This document shows positions 56,501-64,000 of a stretch of DNA of 64,000 bases, piece by piece. The notes under the pieces are model-generated. The model worked only from the letters and a program-made list of their open reading frames with translations. It was not told the DNA's origin and ran no database searches. The stretch comes from Helichrysum umbraculigerum. Its lineage: Eukaryota > Streptophyta > Magnoliopsida > Asterales > Asteraceae. Position 1 is the stretch's first letter; every line of letters begins with the position of its first letter. Position numbers and translations under genes: made by a program. The DNA is taken from contig CATIUR010000003.1 in assembly GCA_949592205.1 (NCBI GenBank), positions 142,639,259 through 142,703,258 on the forward strand, in the 5' to 3' direction.

Positions 56501-58103
56501 GAGACGATGGTTGGAATTGATAAAAGATTATGATTGTGAAATTAGATACCATCCGGGCAAAGCTAATGTGGTCGCTGATGCATTAAGTCGAAAGAATACT
56601 CCTGATCGAGCTTTCTATTTAAAAGTGAATGTTTCCTCGGATTTAATTGGTCAAATTAAAGTTGTGCAACTTGAAGCATTGAAGGATCAGAATTTGAAAT
56701 CAGAAATCATGTTAAAACGCAAGGACGAATTAGTTGATGATTCAAGGGGATTAAAGACGTATCAATCTCGTGTTTGGATTCCTTCTATTGGTGGTATTCG
56801 GGATTTGATTTTGAATGAAGCTCATAAGTCACGAATGTCTATTCATCCGGGTAGTACTCGAATGTATAATGATTTGAAACCGTTGTATTGGTGGCCAACG
56901 ATGAAAACCGACATTGCAAAGTTTGTGGGATCTTGTCATATTTGTGCTCAGGTTAAGGCGGAACATCAAAAACCATATGGGTCGCTAAAACAGTTGGAAA
57001 TACCCGAGTGGAAATGGGATCATATAACTATGGATTTTGTGACTAAGCTACCGCGTACTGCTCGAGGCAATGATATGATTTGGGTTATAGTGGATCGATT
57101 GACAAAGAGCGCGCATTTTCTTGCTACGAGTGAGACCGCTTCGTTGACTAAACTTGCTCAATTGTATGTTAACGAAATCGTTTCCAGACATGGTATTCCC
57201 TTATCGATTGTGTCAGATAGAGATACTCGTTTTGCTTCTCGTTTTTGGCAAAGTCTGCAACAAGAGTTGGGTACACGTGTAAATCTTAGCACAGCTTATC
57301 ATCCTCAGACAGACAGTCAGTCAGAACGTACAATTCAAACTTTAGAGGATATGCTTCGTGCTTGCATTCTGGAATATGGAGGTTCATGGGATTCACATCT
57401 CCCATTGGTTGAGTTTACTTATAACAATTCGTACCATTCTAGTATCGGGATGCCTCCGTATGAAATGTTGTATGGTCGTCGTTGTCGTACACCTATTTGT
57501 TGGTTAGAGGCAGGTGAGAAACAGTTTGCTGGACCCGATATTGTACAAATAACCGCGGATAAAGTAGCCATTGCACGTGAGAAGTTGAAAGCCGCAAGAG
57601 ATAGACAGAAACAGTATGCGGATCCTAAAAGACGACCGGTTGTGTTTACCGAAGGTGAATTAGTGTATCTTAAAGTTTCTCCGTGGAAAGGTGTGATTAG
57701 ATTCGGAAAACGTGGAAAGTTGGCGCCTAGGTACATTGGTCCATTTAAGATTCGACAAGTAGTAAACGATCAGTCAATAGCATTGGATCTTCCTACAGAG
57801 CTCTCTGGTATTCATGATACGTTTAACGTATGTTACTTGAGAAAGTGTAATATAGAGGATCAGTCACAAATTCTTCCGTTGCAAGATTTGAGGGTGGATC
57901 CAACTCAGAAGTTGATTGAGGAACCGGTAGAAATCCTTGATAGGAAAGTTACCAAACTTAGGAAGAAACAAATCCCGATGGTGTTAATTAAGTGGAAGCA
58001 TAGTTTAGGTTCCGACCTAACTTGGGAGACCGAGGAGTCGATGAAATCCAGATATCCTGGATTGTTTGATATGGCTGAGATTTCGGGGACGAAATCTCCT
58101 TAA
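53526..58103 (+). CDS. Gag-Pol polyprotein, Ty3/gypsy element 2
   Basis: A single uninterrupted frame of 1525 residues starting MADNEPPI. It has the same domain order as element 1: capsid-like Gag, C317-type CxxC-x3-H-x3-C motif plus two zinc knuckles, protease DSGA at D430, reverse transcriptase FIDD at D766-D767, RNase H, integrase triad D1170, D1231, E1267, and a chromodomain-like tail (KWKHS...TWE). One change stands out: residue 1264, in the normally invariant TDGQSER segment of integrase, is serine. Everything else looks functional. It ends in TAA immediately before the polypurine tract. Mobility is plausible but may be reduced by the integrase change. Confidence 0.95.
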   Translation: MADNEPPITNPNNASRIVAPQIGTHTEQHDHNGTSQPTGQQSNRDEYIHEMEDELVFLREFKRKAEEAATRQLFQQTPVFGSGSSSQSEKKCSYKTFMASRPPEFHGSKNPTITLNWLRDMECKFDVTCCDEELKVKYVVQCMKDDAMVWWDSITGHFTQQQKEAISWSQFHQVVRNQYCSDFDIARIRREFVNLRLKDDMTIDELISQFTDKLRFVQQWVPDEKTQIKQFVDALPDNYRTVVRLAKDLSHAFNLARSADSDLRGLRLWQGRDTSFSKARTESSGKNKSKWQGNRQGGKKFVGRSSSSGSFNSSNWCSSCRSRHDGPCTAKTNKCMKCGELGHEIKSCRYPDFVCWTCKKEGHRVGQCPEARSTGSGSVGSSGSSGQKRKNPPPATSRAFQMTVDEAVRTEDVITGTFLINSVPARVLFDSGANCTFISVQFCDKLKLAPTVITKPIEVEIVSGKLVPVTTSVTGANITIDDHVFPISFLLMPIPSFDVIIGMDWLSQNKASIDCHQKLVKIPISEGSYVVARGERDGVAIPLISLMKAKKSLSKGCESYLAYVVDAKLERKTVSDVPVVCEYPEVFPDELPGLPPVREVEYRIDLVPGSSPIAKAPYRLAPSEIREMMNQIQELLDKGFIRPSSSPWGAPVLFVKKKDGSLRMCIDYRELNKRTVKNKYPLPRIDDLFDQLQGSSVYSKIDLRSGYHQVRVREDDIPKTAFRTRYGHYEFLVMPFGLTNAPAVFMDLMNRVCRPFLDQFVIVFIDDILIYSKSETKHATHLRLVLETLRREQLYVKFSKCEFWIREVQFLGHIICQDGVKVDPSKVAAVMNWNAPKSVSEIRSFLGLAGYYRNFIKDFSKIAGPLTKLTRKDEKYVWTDQQEQAFQTLKQLLCQTPILALPEGTDDFVVYCDASYSGLGCVLMQRDRVIAYASRQLKPHEKNYPTHDLELAAVVFAQKLWRHYLYGTRCVVCTDHKSLQYVFSQKELNMRQRRWLELIKDYDCEIRYHPGKANVVADALSRKNTPDRAFYLKVNVSSDLIGQIKVVQLEALKDQNLKSEIMLKRKDELVDDSRGLKTYQSRVWIPSIGGIRDLILNEAHKSRMSIHPGSTRMYNDLKPLYWWPTMKTDIAKFVGSCHICAQVKAEHQKPYGSLKQLEIPEWKWDHITMDFVTKLPRTARGNDMIWVIVDRLTKSAHFLATSETASLTKLAQLYVNEIVSRHGIPLSIVSDRDTRFASRFWQSLQQELGTRVNLSTAYHPQTDSQSERTIQTLEDMLRACILEYGGSWDSHLPLVEFTYNNSYHSSIGMPPYEMLYGRRCRTPICWLEAGEKQFAGPDIVQITADKVAIAREKLKAARDRQKQYADPKRRPVVFTEGELVYLKVSPWKGVIRFGKRGKLAPRYIGPFKIRQVVNDQSIALDLPTELSGIHDTFNVCYLRKCNIEDQSQILPLQDLRVDPTQKLIEEPVEILDRKVTKLRKKQIPMVLIKWKHSLGSDLTWETEESMKSRYPGLFDMAEISGTKSP

Positions 58104-58115
58104 GGAGGGGAGATT
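58104..58115 (+). other. Polypurine tract, gypsy element 2
   Basis: GGAGGGGAGA after the stop, two bases before the LTR. Confidence 0.85.
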
Positions 58116-59958
58116 TGTAACATCCTCTCCGGTAGCCTGGTATTTTTCTATTTATAATTGCGTATTTAATAGTTTTAAATAATTTTGCGATATAATTGTT
58201 TAATTGTGAAAGTTGGCGAAATAGGTCTTAGGACTTATTGTGGATAATGAAATGTTGTTTGAATTAAATTATTAAAGTTGACGGAACAATAAAATGAATT
58301 TCTCGCATTTAGCAATTAGGTGCCAGACAATAGATTTAGAGCGGGTATTAAATACCCAAAGTTGTAGGTCGGTTTTAATGAGGACCGACCTAACCTCTGG
58401 ATCACTTTACCAATTCTCATTTCCTTTCCCAATTTCTCTTTCAACTAAACACATAAACCCTAACTTAAAGCTTTGATTAAATCATCAAATGGAAATGTGG
58501 TCTTCTACTTGTTTCATCATCACCATCACCTAGCTCTTCATATCTTGATCTTCCATTAATTGTAAGTGAGTTATTTACTTTTAAACTCAAATGTTAGGTT
58601 TGATGAATAATTGATGGATTGATTTGATTCTTGAGTTTATGTGATGTTAATTTGTGATATATGATGATATGTGATGTTATTGGAGATGCTTGTAGCATTA
58701 GAATCGAGTTTGATGAGCTTGAATGTTGAAAATGGAGTTAGGATTCGTTCAGGTCTGTTCTTGAGCTGAAGAACAGATGAACGCGATCCCGGCTACGATT
58801 CCGGATCGCGTTCCCTTGTTATAAATGTCTTATCCGAGTTTTTGGCCTTAGAAACACGATCCAGGCCTATCATCCGGATCGCGTTTGTCAGTGTTTTTCG
58901 GTGACAGAATTTTTCCTAAGGACGAACGCGATCCAGCCTTAACTAGTCAGGATCGCGTTTGCATGTTTAATCTTGATGGATTTTTCAAATTTCACCAAAA
59001 TGCATGTGTTTAGAAGGTGGTGTTTATAGTGGCATTTATTGAATGCTATTGTGGCATTTTATAAAAATGCTCATTTTGATATTTACAAATTATGAGGCAA
59101 AGTACTAACTTATGTTGATTATTGATTCTCAGATCCTCCGAAAGATAAGTGATCTCTGGAATCAGAGATTTTGAAGGCAAAAGTATCGATGAGTGGATTC
59201 AAAACTTACCGTTTGGCTTAGTTGTAATCATTTGATTACAACGGGTAAACGTAGACTTGATTATTGAGTTGATTAGTTGTTATTGTTGATAATATGCCTA
59301 TATGTGCTTTGTGTGGCCTTTGTGCATTGTTGTTAATGAGGTCAACGAGTTGATGAACTGTTGGTTGGGCTAGTGTGTTGTTGTGTGAATGGTACAGGGA
59401 TGTACTTCATTTGTTGTGTGTGCTGAACTGTACCTAAGTATAATAAACACTAGCTATCGGTCTCGTCCGTTATGGCCATACGGATATGTTTGGATAAGTG
59501 ATCTTGGGGAGCCGCCCGGGTACTAAGGTTATCCCCGGATCCGCCGATCCTCATTAAGTTGTTGTTGACTGTTGAGTTTGCGAATATTTGTTGTAGTTAA
59601 TTGGTTTAGCTAAGCTGAATGTGAGGTGTTGGATTTACTCACTTAGCTATGTGTTAATCCCTCGTTGTTACTTCCTGCAGATTTTTGTTTATGCATGCGG
59701 GTGGGTAGCAGGAAGGTCAAACCTTGGAAGCATGGAATGTTTGATATTCAAGCTACTCTGATTATTTTTGTAACAACTCAGTTTAGTTTATATAATACCC
59801 CGACATGCTAGTCTTTTGAACAAGTTTTAAATCGTAGTAACTTAATCATCTAAACTGTTTTGGTACTTTGGAAAAATATGTAATGAAGTAATGTGTTTTA
59901 TTTACTTACGCTTCCGTATTATCTACAATATTATTACTATGGAATGAGGGGTGTTATG
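58116..59958 (+). repeat. 3' LTR of gypsy element 2
   Basis: Same 1843-bp length as the 5' LTR, with about twelve substitutions seen (for example near 58368, 58474, 58854, 59153 and 59185). The last base is G instead of A if the 5-bp duplication is taken. Confidence 0.9.
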
Positions 59959-60384
59959 GATTGTCCGGTCACAATAGCAGTTGACTTGCCTCTGTCAATG
60001 TATAAGAAGAATATATGACGATACCAAACATAAAGATGATCATACTGAGATTGCTCGATGGAAAAACAACATTAAATTTGTATCAAGAAGAATGTAGCAA
60101 TCAAAAACCGTCACTGTAATATCAATAAAGCATCACATTAGTTGAATCATGATTCTTTAACTCTACTAACAATCATATACACAAACTAAAACTAAGAGTT
60201 CTAGACTCTTTAAAACTAAGAGTTCTAGACTCTTAGGAAGCATGAGAAATTGATGAACCTAAACTCATGTTATGGAATGTAGAAAATACCATCCATACTA
60301 ATTCCACCTTTGCGAGTTAGCCCCATCCATTTTGACTGAAGACCCTTTTGACGACTTACAAGACCTACAAACTTGAACACTCAC

Positions 60385-60442
60385 CTCTATTGACAACGTA
60401 CAGGGAAGATCCTTTACCAACAATGTAGCATGAAAATAACAC
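60385..60442 (-). other. Possible 58-base exon, unrecognised
   Basis: Bounded on the minus strand by TTGTAG on the 5' side and GTGAGTG on the 3' side. Open in the frame reading VLFSCYIVGKGSSLYVVNR. No family recognised. Confidence 0.2.
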
Positions 60443-61716
60443 CTACAATAGTGCACATTCCCAATAGTGCACTCTAGCATAGCCCAAAACCCATATACGT
60501 AAGACGTTTGAAAAGATGTATTTGTTAGCAAAAGCAAATAGAATATGTAGTTGAATGTCATGAAAACAAAATGAACGACAACGATCAAATAAGGGTATTG
60601 AAATTAGTACAACATACACAACAAAACATATATTATATTACGTGGTAACACTAAAGTTTTTCTCATACGCGGCTTGCTCACGAATTTTTTGAAGCACGAT
60701 TTGTTATAGCAACATTGCATCATGAAGTCGTAAACCTGCCATAAAAGTATAATACTCGAAAGCCGGTTATGTTAGGAAAAGTGTCACTTGTCACATGTAA
60801 ACCAATATCTCCTTATAATTTTAGAAATTATACAACTTCTATATACTATATATTCACAAAACTCTTACTAAAACTAATTTATCATAACACCAAAAGAAAT
60901 CAAAAATAATATTATACTATTAAAAAGTGAGTTAATTATAACAGATCATGCAAATTAATCATATAAGTTGTTTTTATAGATTAAGCTCACAACATTGGTC
61001 TTACTTTCAAATTCTACAAGTTTTGAAAGACATCAAATGTACCAATTCTATAGGCCATCAACTGTTGATCGAAAACCCTTCTCCTCCAATGCTTACAAAT
61101 GACACAAACAAACTCATATAATGACTGAGAAGCTTAAGATATATATTTGAAATAATATTTATATTTTGTATAACTCTACTTAAATTTTTTCTTCATATTA
61201 GCGTGTTTAATCATATCGTGAGAGCATCAAGTTTTTGCATAACAAAATCAACTTGCGGGTCAGAATTCACACGTCTATATATATATATTGTCAGATATTT
61301 TTGCTTATCGTAAATAATTCTACTATAAGATAGATATACCTTGATAGTTGACATGTGGTGATACCAACCCACATTAGATTGTTACCCAAGTCGACCCGGC
61401 CATCTTACCACCTAAAATTGAAGAAGCACAAAATTAATCACAGGCTTCACACGAAGATCGGTGATCGTGAATACTACTAACAGCTATATTCAACCCAAAA
61501 AGACATAAACTTGATTACAATCAGAATCAGTACACAGAATATCAACACATATAGACACAATCTTGATCACGATCTTAAAACAGGTAAAGGTGAAGCTTTC
61601 CAAGTATCTGGGGACCTATTGAATTCTAATTCATGAGATAACCAAGTTATAGATTGAACCAATAAACATCAGCAAACATGTTTAAGTGCTTTGGACTTTT
61701 TGGGCGGATTAATTAC

Positions 61717-61927
61717 CTTGTTTCGGTTTCTCCATAAGCAATATGCATCATTGTCAAGTTTCCATAAATCTTTGTTGCCTACAACCAAGACACATCAAGT
61801 TAATCATTTTAGTATGTCCACTACCAATAACAAAACAAATATAATAATTTAACTGAGCCAAGAAATGATAGCAACATGCTTTCTAGAGGAACACATTTAC
61901 CTTTGAGGAACCCAACAACCGATGAAC
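61717..61927 (-). other. Possible two-exon fragment, unrecognised
   Basis: Minus-strand segments 61901-61927 (after ATAACAG, before GTAAATG) and 61717-61778 (after TTGTAG, before GTAATT) join in one open frame of about 30 residues containing LLGSSKATKIYGNLTMM. The paired splice signals and shared frame suggest a real or former gene, but the family is unknown. Confidence 0.25.
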
Positions 61928-63033
61928 CTGTTATCCAATAAAATTTACCCAAAAAAAGTCGAACGTCTTATGTATACACATATATACCCTCTCAATAGTG
62001 CACTCTAGCATAGCCCAAAACCCACCCTGCTATAAATATATATAGCTGTATATGTTGTCCATTTGAGTATGAAAAATGATACTCTCTAAATCACAGTGTG
62101 CTCTGACCTGATATAGTCTCAACGTAATAGATAGGCAATTATATCCACTTGTCAATAAAAATACCATTAGATTTAATTGAATTATCCGTATAGCAATATT
62201 CATATCTTATTGTCTCAAATGATAAGATAGTTAACATTCAGTTTAATTAGGTCATAAGACAATTTTCCTTGATACAAACACCATGGTCAAAGGTAGATTT
62301 GCAAGAACAACACACATATGTTGTCATTATTGTCTACTATTTTCATTTGTGTTGCATACATATATGTGTGCTATACACAGATAAAATAGATATAGGTTTT
62401 ATACATATAAAGTAATGTACAGATGCTTTATAGTTTACGTACTACACATTAGCGTTTAACATATTCCACACAACATATATACACATATTCATGCTATAAA
62501 AAAATAATGCACATAGGCTTAGAATGAGTCATATAGCTCTTCTAATTACTTATATAAACAGATATTCAATTACCTGTACGATACTAATTATTTCAGATAG
62601 GCATGATCGAAATCACGTCATCCAAATACTGATCAATTAAGACGGACTCAGATACTTCTACGACCCTCTGAAGATCTTTTAAGCATTGATATTTAGCTCT
62701 CCATCTTGTCCTACTTGAATTAAGGGTCAAACGGGTTAAACAGTAAATCTATCAGTCATTCCAAACGAACTGTTTCAGCCAGCCACACTTTTTGTAACTA
62801 ATATAGTTCCATTTTTTTATATATAAAATATATATGTAGAAAATGTTCCTACAAATAATGTTAGTATACAACTGTTAACAAACTCTGTTAGTCTGTTTCA
62901 TTGCCAACGTATATATATAATTGCCAAATAGCCGAATAAATGTTTCTTCCCAAAAACAAACAACTCAAATCGATTAATTACAAACAAAGAATACACTTTA
63001 ATTGCAAAACAGAATCAATAACTGTAGGTGTAC

Positions 63034-63072
63034 CTTTCGGGAGGAGCTTATGTGTTTAATGAGAGACATCAA
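63034..63072 (-). other. Possible 39-base exon, unrecognised
   Basis: Minus-strand segment after ACTTGCAG and before GTACACC, open as LMSLIKHISSSRK. Could belong with the fragments at 61.7-61.9 kb. Confidence 0.2.
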
Positions 63073-64000
63073 CTGCAAGTATCATGGTTCTGATGAAGAA
63101 GATGGGTGATGGTAACATTGTAGCAAGGCATCACCTTCGATTAAGAGATCAGAATCAGAATAAAAAGGGCAAAAGTGGGGATGAAGAAGAAAGCCCCAAT
63201 GTGAAAGTCGCTACAGCCTACCAAGGAAGGAGAGAAATTGGTGGATGTAGAGGAACAAATAAATTAGGTCGACAAGAGAGAGGAAGTTACCCATGTGGAA
63301 ATAAAAATTGGGTGAAAACTGAAACTGCTTACACATGACGGTTTTGATAAACTGCTCTGTGACTTTAAACGGATGAGATCAAATCTGAAGTGACATTAGA
63401 CGATCAGGATCAAAAGTTAGGAAAAGCTGTTCACTTACCTCTGTCAATGTACAGGAAGAATATCATATATACCCAGTTTGATTCTAGAATATCATATATA
63501 CCCACCTCTTTAATTTAATTACAATTAAAATATCAAAAATTATTTATTAACTTTATAATTACTATTATACCCTTAGTCAGTTCTTTCTCCTCTTTAGTTT
63601 AATTCTCTCAACCTCTGCAACAATAACTTACAAATTACTAATGATCAATAGAATTATTTGTACATAATAACCACGTAGAAGCTCGCCATCAAATACTTGT
63701 TTCTTTCCTCCTTTTAAATACGACATAATATATGATATTACATATAAAAGCCTCATACACGTATTAAAAATGTCCACCTAATCAATCTCGTATACACAGA
63801 GGTGTAAATGGTATCAAATATATGCGTACGTGTAGCCCACTCTTTGAAATCGCATATTACTTGATTATTTAGTAACTTTTGAATTGATTGGGCTTGAGAA
63901 CTAAATCATTTAGTTTTGGGTTGGAACTGTTCGACTTAGGGTTTTAAAAAACGACCAGAAAGATTTGCATAGGAAGAAAAGATAAGGGTATATACGTAAT

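Larger units (their letters stand above)
51509..59958 (+). mobile_element. Complete Ty3/gypsy chromovirus-like retrotransposon 2
   Basis: An 8450-bp element with two 1843-bp LTRs, primer site, single gag-pol frame and polypurine tract. The 5-bp duplication GATTG lies at 51504-51508 and 59959-59963; with the preceding G it extends to six bases. About a dozen LTR differences are visible by eye, so it is older than element 1 but still young. Its protein is close to element 1, while the LTRs are clearly diverged. Confidence 0.95.
59964..64000. other. Unassigned region with possible minus-strand exon remnants
   Basis: No protein family was recognised. A phrase (AATAGTGCACTCTAGCATAG) occurs at about 60462 and 61994. 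The exon-end-like CATTGACAGAG (minus) occurs near 59990 and 63440. This points to an internal duplication of a spliced gene fragment. The open frames at 60298-60588 (minus) and 63084-63338 (plus) have no recognised domain. The right end of the window is AT-rich. Confidence 0.35.

Noticed and set aside
53802..57736. Minus-strand open frames of 65-121 residues inside gypsy gag-pol
   Set aside because: Shadows of the long plus-strand frame.
60175..60240. Short duplication of AACTAAGAGTTCTAGACTCT
   Set aside because: A simple local tandem duplication of a palindromic motif with two units only; no wider structure.
60298..60588. 96-residue minus-strand open frame with several cysteines
   Set aside because: It crosses an apparent exon with GT/AG signals read in another frame; cysteine spacing fits no family I know.
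63084..63338. 84-residue plus-strand open frame rich in Lys/Arg/Asn
   Set aside because: No recognisable domain, and it overlaps the opposite-strand exon-like signals; kept out as unsupported.

Overview
This is plant nuclear DNA, most likely from a eudicot. It is AT-rich. About half of it is LTR retrotransposon sequence: two intact Ty3/gypsy elements, a gag-only copia-like element, two solo LTRs with target-site duplications and one probable older LTR. Small DNA transposons (hAT, PIF/Harbinger, Mutator MITEs) and Helitron-like ends fill much of the rest. I saw no housekeeping gene, tRNA, rRNA or CRISPR array. The species cannot be named; Asteraceae or Caryophyllales are guesses from general sequence style only.

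The only host-type genes I can support are small cysteine-rich defensin-like (DEFL) genes, all on the minus strand. Group A lies at 3.7-11.6 kb: two open copies (3714-3944, 10215-10445), two broken copies (8508-8738, 8918-9103) and three short relics. Group B lies at 34.2-35.7 kb. It has three two-exon copies, of which only the one at 35332-35701 keeps all eight cysteines and both splice sites. A dispersed non-coding block that borders group A also recurs at about 20.9, 32.2, 33.0 and 36.3 kb. This suggests one old DEFL array that was later pulled apart by transposons.

Layout: 0.5-2.9 kb, nested hAT elements; 3.5-11.6 kb, DEFL array A with MITEs (hAT 4642-5254, Mutator 5500-5631 and 10925-11056, PIF/Harbinger-like 6693-7674); 11.7-14 kb, Harbinger MITE, Helitron end and a foldback element; 14.5-16.0 kb, old LTR with four palindromes; 16.4-19.3 kb, solo LTR; 22.2-23.5 kb, hAT elements; 23564-31901, complete gypsy element 1; 32-36.5 kb, repeat blocks and DEFL group B; 36539-41616, gag-only terminal-repeat element; 41.8-42.6 kb, copia pol relic; 43301-45293, minus-strand solo gypsy LTR; 45.3-51.1 kb, AT-rich DNA with Helitron ends and a long microsatellite; 51509-59958, complete gypsy element 2; 60-64 kb, unassigned sequence with a few possible minus-strand exons.

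The most striking pattern is that unrelated LTR families here each carry a small cluster of short GC-rich palindromes, each family with its own sequence. The two gypsy families have three hairpins in the transcribed part of the LTR. The gag-only element has three just upstream of its TATA box and a further tandem array in its leader. The old LTR at 14.5 kb has four. The related solo LTR at 43.3 kb has an 18-bp tandem repeat instead. Such clusters are known, as far as I recall, for maize Sireviruses; their appearance in gypsy chromoviruses and other families in one locus deserves follow-up.
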